The notes under the pieces are model-generated. The model was not told where the DNA came from, made no database searches, and was given only the letters and a program-made list of their open reading frames with translations. Positions 45,024 to 60,995 of a DNA stretch of 64,000 nucleotides are shown piece after piece. Source of the stretch: Bradyrhizobium sp. SZCCT0231 (GTDB lineage: Bacteria; Pseudomonadota; Alphaproteobacteria; Rhizobiales; Xanthobacteraceae); the NCBI RefSeq assembly GCF_018130245.1, contig NZ_JAFCKP010000006.1, positions 264,916 to 328,915 of the forward strand, written 5' to 3'. Each line of letters opens with the position of its first letter. Within the stretch, counting starts at the first letter, position 1. A program made the position numbers and the translations under genes.

Positions 45024-46409
45024 TCAGGCGTCGATGACCGCCTCGAGTCCAAAATCGGCGAGCGTTCGAGAGACTACCAGGCGAAGTTCGTCGGCCGTGG
45101 TCGGCGTGGGTTGCAACTGGCAGGCTTCTATGCACAGAGAAACCTCCTGGCCGTAGCGAGAGGCCACGACGACGAGATGACCATGGGAACGCTCCAGATC
45201 CTGGCGCGTGACGTTGACATCGACGGCTCGCGTCAGCAAGCGCCGGCACGGTGCGCCGTCGATGCGCGCGAGCCCGTCCGGCAGCATTCCAAGATCGGAG
45301 CAGCTCACCGGCAGCTCATCGGCATAATCAAACAACCGGTTCACAAGCGTCTTTGCGGCGGTGCGGGGCATCCAGGCGATGGCAGGGAGCAACGAAGTCA
45401 GTAGATCGGTCTCACTTTTCCTCGCGCCACGAAGCAGCGCCCTCGCCTCATTCACGGGCTCCAGATTCCTGGTGAGGCCTTCAGGCGCGACGTTCATCAT
45501 GTGGAATTCAATCGCCAGCGCGCGTTCGTCGGCCAGCCCACGCCTTCGGCTTCTTGGGACAAGCAGGCTGATCGCGCCGTCCGAGAATCGGCGGCGGCCC
45601 AGACGCGATGCCAGGGACGCCACGAAGCCCGGCAGCAGCGTACCCATCCCACCACCGAGCCGCTGCTCGCACGCGGACCAGATGCGTGACGCAACAGTCA
45701 CCGCGACAGCTGGGAGCTCGATGATCGTTGATGGAGCGTGACCCGCCTCGGCGGCTGCAATGGCCTGGTCCTTCGCGGGAGCGGCGGACCTGCTCCAGTT
45801 CGCCCGCGCAATCCGAGCGAGTGCGTCGACCGTCTGCGGGGCGTCAGCAAGGATCTGCAACGCGTCAGACACGCAACCTGACAGCAGCCCGCGAGCGCCT
45901 TTAGGCAAGTACTGATTCGGAACGCCCGTACCGTTCACGGCAGCCGCGATGACGCGCAAGGCTCCCATCCCGTCGAGCACCAGATGCGAACCGACGATGC
46001 TCACGGCCGTGCTGCCATCATCGAATGACTGGATGGCCATTCGCCCGGGGGGACCGATGACAGGGTCTATCGGTGCGCGCGCCTGCTGGTTGGCCCAGTG
46101 CAGCAGCTGCGATCGTGGCAGCAGGTCCGAGCCATGCTCGAACGGAATGGACCCTGCGGCCGGCTTCACCCAACGCGGCCTGCCCCATGGCAAAGGTGAC
46201 GGCTCAATGAGCCGATTGAATGACAGGGCGGTGAGCCGTTCGTATGTTTGCACCAGCGCGTCGAGATTCACGTCACGATCATAGATCCAGAGGCATTGCA
46301 TCAACTGGCTCCGGCCGGTGACCCTGAACAATTCGTAGGCTAGTTGGTCGAGCCAGGCGAGGCGGTGCCTCGCGCATGTGGCGTTGCAGGCCGTGCTTGT
46401 CTCAAGCAT
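45024..46409 (-). CDS. Condensation/WS-DGAT-like acyltransferase, second paralog
   Basis: A 461-residue paralog with LMQCLWIYDRDVNLDALVQT, PSPLPWGRPRWV and the active-site region IVGSHLVLDGMGALR (HxxxDG intact) near residue 140, and the C-terminal block DELPVSCSDLGMLPDGLARI shared in form with its neighbours. I start at the ATG at 46409, which overlaps the previous stop by eight bases (ATGCTTGA), rather than the frame's first start at 46463. Translationally coupled to the first paralog. Confidence 0.82.
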   Translation of the reverse strand: MLETSTACNATCARHRLAWLDQLAYELFRVTGRSQLMQCLWIYDRDVNLDALVQTYERLTALSFNRLIEPSPLPWGRPRWVKPAAGSIPFEHGSDLLPRSQLLHWANQQARAPIDPVIGPPGRMAIQSFDDGSTAVSIVGSHLVLDGMGALRVIAAAVNGTGVPNQYLPKGARGLLSGCVSDALQILADAPQTVDALARIARANWSRSAAPAKDQAIAAAEAGHAPSTIIELPAVAVTVASRIWSACEQRLGGGMGTLLPGFVASLASRLGRRRFSDGAISLLVPRSRRRGLADERALAIEFHMMNVAPEGLTRNLEPVNEARALLRGARKSETDLLTSLLPAIAWMPRTAAKTLVNRLFDYADELPVSCSDLGMLPDGLARIDGAPCRRLLTRAVDVNVTRQDLERSHGHLVVVASRYGQEVSLCIEACQLQPTPTTADELRLVVSRTLADFGLEAVIDA

Positions 46410-47784
46410 CGAAAAACTCGCCCGCGAGTTCGTAGTCAGCCAGGAGCCGTTCGACCAGCGCACGAAGATGCTGAGGCTCCGTTACCACGCCAGGCTGGTA
46501 GGCAACAAAGCTGAGGGCGATAAACCCGGGTATGACGCCGGCGAAGAGTGTGGCCACGCCTTGACGGGCCTCGATCGCGCGGCGCGCGACCGGGCGGTCG
46601 ATGCCGCGAAAGCACATTCCATCAGCCGCATGGCCGTCGATCTGGAGCACGTCCTTGGGCAAGTCGCCCAAGTTCGAACATGTGATCGGCAGGTCGGCGA
46701 GCGCGCCAAGCGCAAGATGGCTCGCGGCCGAAAATGCCCGTGGAGGCACAAAGGGCACCAAGGGCAGCAGCTTGGCAAGTCGATTGGGCTCCCGTCGCGT
46801 CCGCAGCAACGTAGCCCGCAGACGCCGCTGCAACCCATGCAGGCGGCCGCGCGGCTCGTCGACACGCACCTTCAATGTGGCAAGCGCGACGTCGTTCCCG
46901 CCGGTGTGCGACAGACTCTCGCGCTGGTTCACGGGGAACAACAAGGTCACTTCTTCGTCACGGACGCGACCGAGCGCCTCGGCGAACGCCGCGCTCATCG
47001 CTGCCAGGAGCGCGAGACGGTTCGCTCCGCGGCTCCGCGCCCTGGCGTCCCAGATCGACGTGGGTACGCGTAGGAAGGCGGACGGAAACACGACCATCCG
47101 GTCATCTGCGGCTGGCAACACCGACGACGCAGCGGCTGTGTTGGGCGTGCCGAGCGAGGTGTATGCCTTACGGCCCAGTTGGCCGAGCGCTCGAAATGTC
47201 GCTGGCGCGTCACGCAGAGCGCGCTGGAGCTCGGCACCCAGCGTTGCCGCCGCACGCTGCGCCGTCGAGACTCCAGGATAGATTGGAATTCGCCTCTCTC
47301 CGCGCACAGCGTCGCTCACGGCCATTGCAATCGTCAGTCCGTCTGCGATGCAGTGCGACACCACAAGCGAGACCACGGTGGAGCCATCTGTGAAGCCTTG
47401 GTGAGTCAAGTTCCATGCCGGTCCGCGCACGGGGTCCAATGGAAGCTCGACCTGCGCGTCGGCCCAGGCCTGCATCGCCTCAGGAGCGAGCGGCGGCTCG
47501 GCAGCAGCCAGAGCAGCCGACGTCGGCGGCGCGCTGGCCCATTGGTGTCGCCCGAACGGAAGCAGCGCCGGCCGGATCAGCCTCGCCAGATGACCATGCG
47601 CGAGGTGGTCGCGAAACCGTGTCAGCGCGTCTATGTCTACGGGCCGCAGATAGCGCCACAGCCCCTGAATCACCGCATGCTGCCCGAGCGATACATGCGC
47701 CAGATAGAGTGCCTGATCTGCGAAGGACAAGAACGCCATCGGCCTACGCGACACGTTCGCGGGGTCCGCCATCGTTTGCGTCAT
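46402..47784 (-). CDS. Condensation/WS-DGAT-like acyltransferase, first paralog
   Basis: A 460-residue protein with VIQGLWRYLRPVDIDALTRF, RPALLPFGRHQWAS, and the active-site VVSHCIADGLTIAM (HxxxDG) near residue 143. The C-terminal LADLPITCSNLGDLPKDVLQ matches the family. The ATG at 47784 overlaps the PapA-like stop by four bases. As I know the family, proteins with this SPLPFGRHRWV block are mostly actinobacterial, which hints at transfer. Role: esterification of a hydroxyl on the lipid or sugar product, inferred. Confidence 0.82.
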   Translation of the reverse strand: MTQTMADPANVSRRPMAFLSFADQALYLAHVSLGQHAVIQGLWRYLRPVDIDALTRFRDHLAHGHLARLIRPALLPFGRHQWASAPPTSAALAAAEPPLAPEAMQAWADAQVELPLDPVRGPAWNLTHQGFTDGSTVVSLVVSHCIADGLTIAMAVSDAVRGERRIPIYPGVSTAQRAAATLGAELQRALRDAPATFRALGQLGRKAYTSLGTPNTAAASSVLPAADDRMVVFPSAFLRVPTSIWDARARSRGANRLALLAAMSAAFAEALGRVRDEEVTLLFPVNQRESLSHTGGNDVALATLKVRVDEPRGRLHGLQRRLRATLLRTRREPNRLAKLLPLVPFVPPRAFSAASHLALGALADLPITCSNLGDLPKDVLQIDGHAADGMCFRGIDRPVARRAIEARQGVATLFAGVIPGFIALSFVAYQPGVVTEPQHLRALVERLLADYELAGEFFDA

Positions 47785-49197
47785 CCCTTACGACCGGCAT
47801 CGGAGTACGCCGGCATCAATGCCTCGGCGGCCTGACGGCATGTGCTCGCAAACGCCTCGACATAGCGGTGCATCGAAGCCCGGGCCGTGTCGTTTGCCGG
47901 AAAAGCCGCCGTCAGCGAGAGTCCGCGTTGGGTACGGAATAACCAGATCGCAACCTGCGCGGCAATGCCCCGATTGATATAGACCCGCCCATTCGCCTGA
48001 TGCCATTCGCGAGCAATCTGGGCGCTGAGCGGAGGAACGTTCACATCCATATAGGATAGCATGACGCCCCCTGTGGCGGCGGAATCGATCGTCGGCAGTC
48101 CGGCTGCCAGTTCGAGCACCAGCTCGATCGGCATCTCCGCCAGGCTTAAGCGTTCGTCAAAGTTGCGCTGGGCCGTCAAGGCCAGTTCAGGAAACGTTCG
48201 TTGTTGCACGTCGAAGTCGATTGGCACCACTCCCACGCACCAGCCGGTTGTCCTGAAGGCCTTCGGCGACCTCCGCGTGGTCGTGGGGGTGACGACGCTG
48301 TAACGCGAGCGCCCCGCCAATTCCCGTTCGGTTAGCGCCGCGCATGCCAACAAACCGCCGATCACTCGTGCGCCAGCAGCGTGACACGCGGACTCGAATG
48401 CGTCCATGACGACATCATCGAGGATGTCCACATGCATGTACTCCGCCTGATAGCGATCCTCCAGCACACCGAGCGGCAGTGCGAAATGAGGCATCCGCCC
48501 GCCGCTGCGGTGCAGGAACGCAATCCAACGCTTCACCTCGGGGTCTTCGAGCGTCGTCGCGGCTGCACGCTGGCGCTGGCTGCTGCAGTAATCCAGATAG
48601 CTTCCTGGCAATCCGGGCCGAAGCGGCTTCTCGCCGTCGAGCACGGCGCGATACGCCGAGCGGATCTCCGTCATCAGGAACGCTATGACGGTCGCATCGG
48701 CGTGCAAATGGTCAATGCTTGCGAAGCAAGTGAATCCACCCGGGCGCTGGAGAATGCCAAATCGAAAGCAATCCCATGCGAACGGCGAAGGAGTCGCCAT
48801 GACATGTTTCTGCCAGTCCTCCGCGCGCACCTCGCCCAGCGTCGAAGGCTCCATCTGGATGGCCGTGGGGTCCGTGAGCACGTGCCGTACGATCGCTCCG
48901 CCACGCTCTCCGAACCAGCTGTGATATGTGTCGTGCCTGCGCAGATGCGCCGTCACGACATGGGTCATGGCTCTGAGGTCACACCGCCCAGGTTCGTCCC
49001 ACACGACGACGAGGAGCCGCGCCATCGCCTCGTGCCGCTGCTCACAGGCGCGGAAAGCGTGCAGATGCTGCTCCTGTTCGTAGCTCGGCAATACCGGAGA
49101 CACCGGTGCGCGCTTCGCACTTTCGATTGAGGCAGCAGACGGATACCAGAGTGTCAGCGTCGAGGGAGGCCCTGACCAGTCGTGCAGCGGACGCAGG

Positions 49198-49211
<14 letters not shown>
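47781..49211 (-). CDS. PapA-like polyketide-associated acyltransferase
   Basis: A 476-residue protein resembling mycobacterial PapA1/PapA3-type acyltransferases, which load polyketide acyl chains onto sugar or alcohol hydroxyls. Active-site block FASIDHLHADATVI near residue 165 (HxxxDA, alanine for the usual glycine); RSPKAFRTTGWCVGVVPIDF near 320 matches the conserved RxxxxxxGWxxxxxP region of Pap proteins. Its ATG lies inside the PKS gene (14-base overlap), so it is translated together with the PKS, strongly linking the two in one pathway. Confidence 0.85.
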
Positions 49212-55473
<6,262 letters not shown>

Positions 55474-55935
55474 AATCAAGACCTTCTTTCGGGGAGAAGA
55501 CTTTTCGGTCCAAATCAATACATGTGTGATAAGTTATTGATCAGTCGATCGATCGTCCAGCCCGTAGACCACTGGAGGCTTGAATCCGAGATATTCGTCG
55601 CGAGGAAACCATCCATAAGTTGAAGGATGACGCTTGCCGTCCCGCCGCCCTTTTTTGATCTCAGCACTTGTGACCCTGCGACTTCTCGAAGAGCCTCGAC
55701 ACCTCGCACGAAACCATTGATCTTGCCGATTAGGTCATGCAAGCCCCGAGGGGAGCAGCTATTGAACCCTATACGGGAATTTGCGGCTTGGAGCCTGCTG
55801 CCTGGCTTGTCCCCAATCACAATGCTCTCCAGTGGGCTCCCGAAGAGCCACAAGATTCCTCCGAAACAGCTGGACTTCTGCACCGACCTGAGCGTGCATT
55901 CGACTATTCGAATCTGGTCAGGGGGCCGACAAGTC
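55474..55935 (-). promoter_or_regulatory. Region upstream of the PKS operon
   Basis: About 460 bases between the divergent PKS operon and the small gene at 55936. The promoter of the PKS operon must be here. A minus-strand frame covers most of it but has no recognisable content, so no gene is called. Confidence 0.4.
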
Positions 55936-56157
55936 ATGAAAGCGGAAGTCATCGAACCCGCCATCAAAGCCTGCCTCGCAGAAATACATGCCAAGCTGAA
56001 GGCGGCCGAACAGACCGCCAAAGCGGCACAGGCGTGCGCTGAGGCAGGTGGTATGATTGAAGCGGTCCGGGTCTCCATGGATATTGAGCAGCTGATCTAC
56101 GAGGCTGGACGGCTTCATGACGCCGTCACCCTCCTTGCTCGAATGGCGCACGATTGA
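55936..56157 (+). CDS. Small helical hypothetical protein
   Basis: A 73-residue protein, almost entirely helical and alanine-rich (EVIEPAIKACLAEIHAKLKA, then KAAEQTAKAAQACAEAGG), ending IYEAGRLHDAVTLLARMAHD. AGGGGG lies about ten bases before the ATG. I recall similar short proteins in rhizobial accessory regions but no function. Possibly linked to the mobile segment that follows. Confidence 0.6.
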   Translation: MKAEVIEPAIKACLAEIHAKLKAAEQTAKAAQACAEAGGMIEAVRVSMDIEQLIYEAGRLHDAVTLLARMAHD

Positions 56158-56267
56158 GCCAGACTGAGACCCTCATCGTTCGCGCGGTTGTCGCCATTTG
56201 GCTTCGACAGTCTCTCTAGACGCAAGGCCTCCGACCTTCAGCCTCCAGCCGCCCGCGCTTCCCTTCC

Positions 56268-56660
56268 TTAACACGCCTCGTTCAGCCAGCGCTTCAGGAC
56301 CCGCCGTTGCGCGGCCCGGATCGGTCTCTCATAGCGCTCCAATCCAGCAAGACGCTTCGCCAGCTTCGGGTTCGGGCATTCCAACAGCGCGACAAGCATA
56401 TCATGGCGGGCCTGCCGGATGCGGCCCAGCCACAGATTAGCCCGGACGAGATTCTCCATCTCAAATAAGCTTTGTTGCGCCAGGCCCTTCGTCATGACGC
56501 CGGCCAATGCGCTGGAGCTGACATCGCCTTCTCGGTTCAGGCGCGAGAGACCGTGTTGACGGGCATTGCGGCTCGACCGCGCCTTACCGGCCTCAGTCTT
56601 AGGACCCGTGCTTCGTTTGGCGTTCGATCGGTTCACTGCGATTTTTCGTTCTGACGCCAT
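56268..56660 (-). CDS. Hypothetical basic protein
   Basis: A 130-residue strongly basic protein. Its N-terminal block RSNAKRSTGPKTEAGKARSS followed by RNARQHGLS is a motif I recognise from many small hypothetical proteins in rhizobia and relatives; function unknown. The C-terminal half is helical with repeated arginine pairs. Could bind nucleic acid, but this is inference from charge only. Confidence 0.7.
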   Translation of the reverse strand: MASERKIAVNRSNAKRSTGPKTEAGKARSSRNARQHGLSRLNREGDVSSSALAGVMTKGLAQQSLFEMENLVRANLWLGRIRQARHDMLVALLECPNPKLAKRLAGLERYERPIRAAQRRVLKRWLNEAC

Positions 56661-57103
56661 GCCGCCTCCTGCTCTCGTCCCGACGCTTCCCTCGAAGCGG
56701 CTACCACTTCAAGCCTCAGATCGAGAAACAGACCTGATCGTGCGAGGTCCGTGGCTTCCATGCATTCAGGAGGGGAGTCCGCCGAATCCGGCTTAAAGCG
56801 TTGAAGACCAAAGGCCCCCCTTTCTGGTACTTGCCCCTCGCCCGTTTTGGCTTTGATTTGTCAATTTTGGTCGAGAGCGCGTCCTTCGCAATCCGCTCGT
56901 CTGGGGCTTTCCCTGAACATCGCCAATAATCTCGCGGCAACTCGAGCAATAAGATTGCTGCAAAAAGGACTGGCATTCCGCTGCTATTGGAGCGTTACTG
57001 AGTCGGCCGGGCGCGCGATGGCGCCGCCGGTATCTCACCTCGCAGATGCGGGGCTTCAGGCAGTGCGGCGACGAGAGCCGCTGTTCTGGAGTAGGAGATA
57101 CCA
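56661..57103 (+). other. Intergenic region before the phage-type recombination operon
   Basis: About 440 bases with no supported gene; short frames on both strands lack recognisable content. It presumably contains the promoter of the operon at 57104. Confidence 0.35.
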
Positions 57104-57967
57104 GTGCGTAGCGTACAGAGTGACGGCCCGGCCGGGCCACAATATCAAATCATCAGGTTCAACCCGAACGACCGCCGCCATTTCATCGGCGGCTCCGACG
57201 CCCGCATCATCATGGGGGATGACCAGGAAAGCCTCATCCGCCTTTGGCGCGAAAAGCGCGGCGAAGCAGAGCCTGAGGATCTCTCGGACAATCTCATTGT
57301 CCAGCTTGGCACGGTCACCGAGGTCTTGAACCGCGCCTGGTACCAGCGCGCGAGCGGCCACACCGTCAAGGACATCCAAAAGCGCGTCCGCCATCCCATT
57401 CACAAATGGATGGCCGCAACGCTGGACGGGACCGTCGAGCAGACCGGCGCGGTCTTCGAGGCCAAGTTCATGCTGCCCTGGGCCTTCACGGAGGAAGCGG
57501 CGGCCGAGAAGCACATGGCTCAGCTGCAGCACAACATGTGGGTCATCGCCGCCCGCAATGCGGTGCTCTCGATCATCACCGGGGGCGGCAAATGGGTCGA
57601 GATCAAGATCCACGCTGACCCGCTCTACCAACATCTTCTCCTCACCGCCGAGAAAAAATTCTGGCGCTGCGTCCAGAGTGGCGAGCCGCCCGTTCTGTTC
57701 AACATCGAGACGCCGCGCCCGCGGCTGGAGGCGATCAAGGTCGTCGATATGTCCACTTCCAATCAATGGGCCGAGCTGGCGGCCACATACCTACGAACCC
57801 GAGACGCACACTGGCAGCACGAGACAGCTAAGGCCGAACTGAAGCAGCTCATGCCGGAGGATGCCAAAGAGGCGAGCGGTCACGGGATCAAGGCCAAGCG
57901 GTCCAAGTCTGGCGCGATCAGCTTCGAAGCCCAGGCGACGGAGGGGCCCCATGCATCAGTCCAGTGA
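57104..57967 (+). CDS. YqaJ-like phage-type exonuclease
   Basis: A 287-residue protein of the YqaJ/lambda exonuclease-like PD-(D/E)XK family. [15 protein letters not shown] near residue 27, [20 protein letters not shown] near 110-125 (the acidic residues and ExK of the nuclease), and [20 protein letters not shown] near 145 are the family blocks. Such enzymes resect double-stranded ends for single-strand annealing recombination. GTG start at 57104; the stop overlaps the next gene by 17 bases, whose product is the matching annealing protein. Confidence 0.82.
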   Translation: MRSVQSDGPAGPQYQIIRFNPNDRRHFIGGSDARIIMGDDQESLIRLWREKRGEAEPEDLSDNLIVQLGTVTEVLNRAWYQRASGHTVKDIQKRVRHPIHKWMAATLDGTVEQTGAVFEAKFMLPWAFTEEAAAEKHMAQLQHNMWVIAARNAVLSIITGGGKWVEIKIHADPLYQHLLLTAEKKFWRCVQSGEPPVLFNIETPRPRLEAIKVVDMSTSNQWAELAATYLRTRDAHWQHETAKAELKQLMPEDAKEASGHGIKAKRSKSGAISFEAQATEGPHASVQ

Positions 57968-59132
57968 GCGCATCGGGACGATCGCGGCCGCCCTCGCCCG
58001 AGCTCAGGCCGAGCTGACCAACCCCGAGAAGACCCTGACCGCCGTGATCCGGTCGCCATTCCCGCGGGAGGATGATCGAACCTTCCGCTACGCGTCCCTG
58101 GCCTCCGGCCTGGACATCGTTCGCAAGACGCTGAGCCAGCAGGAGATCGCCACCATCCAGACCACCCGGATTGAGCAGGTCACTGGCCAGATCCACCTCA
58201 CCACCCTGCTTGCCCACGCCTCCGGGGAATGGATCTCCTCGGATCTACCGGTCTGCGCCTGCAAGGAGGTCGAGGCGCCGCACCGGATGGGTGCGGCACT
58301 AACCTATGCCCGCCGGTATGCCCTATTCGCCTTGGTCGGGATCGCCGGGGAAGACGATTTGGATGCGCCTGATGTCATAACGGGGTCTCCGGCGGCCCGC
58401 GAGCCTCAGACTCCGCCAGGACCGAAAGGAAAGCCAGCTGGACGCGTCCTGAACCGGCCCCCGATGTTAGCTCCCGAACACTCCGCCGAGCTTCTCGATC
58501 GGCTCTTAGGCGAGCTTGCTCTTCAGGAGGGCGGCGAGGAGCTGCTTGCCTGGGCCAAGATCAGCCTTCCCCTCAAGAACACTCTTCTAGAGGCGGACGC
58601 TCGCGCTCTTGAGGCCGCCTACGAGAAGAGGCTCGAGGAAGCTGCCCTTCCAGACATCGATCCAGCAGAGCAGCGGGCCGTGTCAGCGGTCGGACGGTCT
58701 CTACCTAGGGATTCTCCTTCGGAGGCATCAGGCGACATTTTCAAACCTGCCAGCCCCTCTCCCGGACAGCAGGTCGGCCTCGCCTTCCCAAAGGAGCCGC
58801 CCCGGCGACGGAGCAAGGACCACCTCTCCTTCATCCGCAGCCAAGGTTGTCTCGTTTGTCAGAAGACACCTGCTGATGCGCATCACCTGAAGTTCGCTCA
58901 ACCCCGCACCTTGGGTCGCAAAGTCAGCGACGAGTTCACGGTGCCGCTCTGCCGATCGCATCATCAATCCCTGCATCGACACGGAGACGAAAGAGCCTGG
59001 TGGATCAACCTGCAAATTTCGCCGCTGCCGATCGCGAAACAGCTTTGGGATGGCAGCCCCGTCCATCTGGCGAACGGAGCAACAGTTTCTGCGCCGCCTT
59101 CGCGCCCGTTATCAGAGGCGCAAGGTCAATGA
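57951..59132 (+). CDS. ERF-family single-strand annealing protein fused to an HNH-like zinc domain
   Basis: A 393-residue protein. Residues about 1-140 are the ERF domain ([57 protein letters not shown]). A linker rich in acidic residues and prolines follows. Residues about 300-365 form an HNH/DUF968-like metal-binding domain: [31 protein letters not shown]. The start is ATG at 57951 with GGAGGGG before it, inside the exonuclease gene. Fusion of an annealing protein with a nuclease-like domain is unusual. Its stop overlaps the next start (ATGA). Confidence 0.82.
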   Translation: MHQSSERIGTIAAALARAQAELTNPEKTLTAVIRSPFPREDDRTFRYASLASGLDIVRKTLSQQEIATIQTTRIEQVTGQIHLTTLLAHASGEWISSDLPVCACKEVEAPHRMGAALTYARRYALFALVGIAGEDDLDAPDVITGSPAAREPQTPPGPKGKPAGRVLNRPPMLAPEHSAELLDRLLGELALQEGGEELLAWAKISLPLKNTLLEADARALEAAYEKRLEEAALPDIDPAEQRAVSAVGRSLPRDSPSEASGDIFKPASPSPGQQVGLAFPKEPPRRRSKDHLSFIRSQGCLVCQKTPADAHHLKFAQPRTLGRKVSDEFTVPLCRSHHQSLHRHGDERAWWINLQISPLPIAKQLWDGSPVHLANGATVSAPPSRPLSEAQGQ

Positions 59133-59758
59133 ATGGTCCTGTCAACCTTCGTCAACCACAGTCGGCTAGCGTCTTGCCGCCTCAGTTCGAGGCGCTGTGT
59201 CCTCCGCCGCAACTTCTTCCCGGAGAGAACATCGACAACTATCAGGCTCTTCAGGCTGTCATCTTCCGCGACCTCGATCCCCAGTCTGCCATCGAATGGC
59301 TGCTCGCTATCGACATCGCAGAACTCTCCTGGGAGATGCAACGCTACCGGGTTCTGCGGCATAGGCTCCTGAGCACCTATCGCCAAAAGGCCGTCGAGAT
59401 GACCCTTCGCCGCGTCGATCTGGCAGGCATTGCCCCGGACTTCCAGGATGTAGCCGAAATCTACACCATCAATAACGCCCTGGATTGGCAACTGGACGCT
59501 TCTGCTGCGGTCGATATCGAAGCGCGTCTTCGATCGTACGGTTTCGATCAACACGCTATCAGCATGGAAGTGTACGTTCAGGCGCGTGAGATCCTCGCGC
59601 TGTTTGAATCACTCCTGAACGGAGCACAGCTTCGACGCCTGATGCTGCTGAAGGAGATCAACAACGTTCGACGTTCAAAGATGGCAGATCTTGCCAATGT
59701 TGCTGGGCGTAAAAGTCAGCCAAGCGACGTCACGTTTCCACAGAAGAGGTCTTGCTGA
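59129..59758 (+). CDS. Hypothetical protein, third gene of the recombination operon
   Basis: A 209-residue soluble helical protein ([40 protein letters not shown] near residues 55-80). I recall similar proteins in Bradyrhizobium mobile regions, but no function. The ATG at 59129 overlaps the stop of the ERF gene by four bases, so the three genes form one coupled operon. Confidence 0.72.
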   Translation: MNGPVNLRQPQSASVLPPQFEALCPPPQLLPGENIDNYQALQAVIFRDLDPQSAIEWLLAIDIAELSWEMQRYRVLRHRLLSTYRQKAVEMTLRRVDLAGIAPDFQDVAEIYTINNALDWQLDASAAVDIEARLRSYGFDQHAISMEVYVQAREILALFESLLNGAQLRRLMLLKEINNVRRSKMADLANVAGRKSQPSDVTFPQKRSC

Positions 59759-60034
59759 CGGGGCTTTGCATGGACCGTAGCTTCATTCGGTATTCGACCT
59801 CTAGTCTAAGGACAGGATGATGGAGCAGGAGCAGCCGGCTTCCATGTCCTTAGGGGATAGATCTTGCAGAAATTTAAGGCCGCGGCCTGCACCATGGTCG
59901 CCTTCAGCCCAGTGGAGATCGAGCGCACGCCCCTGCTCCACGATTGTGCATCGATTGCCTCACAATTGTCATAGCGCTTGCATTGCATCGCAATATACTT
60001 CGCCTAGCAATCAAGAATGTCAGGCGAACTTTCG

Positions 60035-60264
60035 ATGATCCGACATGCGGCCCGCATGCTGGCCATAATGTATTGCGTTTGCAGCCAGCCCGCCTATTCA
60101 AACTACGAATTCCAAGCGGTGACACCACCGCTGTCATTTTCACAATTCTGCATTCAATATCCCGAGGATTGCCAGCACCACGATGATCGCAGGATCAGAG
60201 ATTTCCGCTCCTCAATTCAGCGCTGGCGAGAACTCGCGCAGATCAATTCAACGGTCAATGTCGG
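60035..60264 (+). pseudogene. Transglutaminase-like cysteine peptidase (BTLCP) 5' remnant
   Basis: The frame from ATG at 60035 begins with a signal-like sequence (ARMLAIMYCVCSQPAYS) and reads PLSFSQFCIQYPEDCQHHDD then RWRELAQINSTVNVG, which is the FCxxYPxDC ... W..L..VN..VN pattern at the N-terminus of bacterial transglutaminase-like cysteine peptidases. The catalytic half (C, H, D triad) is missing; the frame runs straight into a GDP-mannose dehydratase end. Confidence 0.75.
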
Positions 60265-60548
60265 GATGACGGTCCGTTGGAAAGGAAGCGGCGTCGAAGA
60301 AGAGGGATATGACGCCAAGACCGGCAAGGGTGTCGTTTCCGTCGATCGTGCCACTTCCGCGCACTGAGGTTGCGACGCTTCTTCGTGATCCGTCAAAGGC
60401 CAGGCAGAAACTCGGCTGGGAGCCCAAGACGCCGTTTGAAAGCCTGGTTCGAGAGATGATGAAGCAAGATCTCGAGTCCGCAAAGCGCGACGAGCTGATC
60501 AAGCAGTACGGCTTCAGATATTATCCGCGACACGAATGGTTCTCGTAG
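60264..60548 (+). pseudogene. gmd: GDP-mannose 4,6-dehydratase 3' remnant
   Basis: Continuing from the previous remnant the frame reads RWKGSGVEEEGYDAKTGKGV and VSVD, and after a frameshift RTEVATLLRDPSKARQKLGW and SLVREMMKQDLESAKRDELI, ending at 60548. This matches the last 90 or so residues of Gmd, which makes GDP-4-keto-6-deoxymannose for fucose-type sugars. Only this end is left and it is fused to an unrelated gene start. The gene's own terminator survives just downstream. Confidence 0.82.
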
Positions 60549-60572
60549 ACCAGAGGGCGACCGAGCCAAGCA

Positions 60573-60606
60573 AATGAACGCCCGTCGCGGCGTTCATTTT
60601 TGTTTA
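60573..60606 (+). terminator. Rho-independent terminator after the gmd remnant
   Basis: Perfect 11-pair stem (AAATGAACGCC with GGCGTTCATTT) with a six-base loop, followed by TGTTT. It lies 25 bases after the gmd stop and looks fully functional. Confidence 0.88.
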
Positions 60607-60995
60607 TAAATCACGGCACCCAATGGCGATGGAAGCCTCAAGACGACCGAACGGCATCCTCCACCAGAACCCCGTTGCCGCCGGCAGCGCCTTTCGGGCG
60701 GGTATTCTTCTGCCCTATCGTAGTCCTGCCCCGCCCCGGCTCCAACCACCGGTGCACGAACGTGCGCCGGTTTCAACGATCAAGGGTTCGCTTTCTTCCT
60801 TCTTCGCTGCAATGCTCACGGCGGACCGGCGCCTCTCTGAGTTGGCAAATAGCAGGCTCACGAGCGGCCGAAGCTCCGGGCGGAATCACAAGGTCCGCAA
60901 TCCCTGACTTACGCGGCGAGACCCGTAGGGCCTAGGCGGGTCTCTCGGCATGGGGTAAGGTTCCCATCCCTTCACGTCATTCCTCAGAGACTGAG
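60607..60995 (+). other. Intergenic region before the lone acyltransferase gene
   Basis: About 390 bases. Open frames here have no recognisable content. It should hold the promoter of the gene at 60996. Confidence 0.35.

Noticed and set aside
44977-45249. N-terminal extension of the third acyltransferase
   Set aside because: Overlaps the neighbouring gene's end and shows no similarity to the paralogs; the ATG at 44976 fits the family start.
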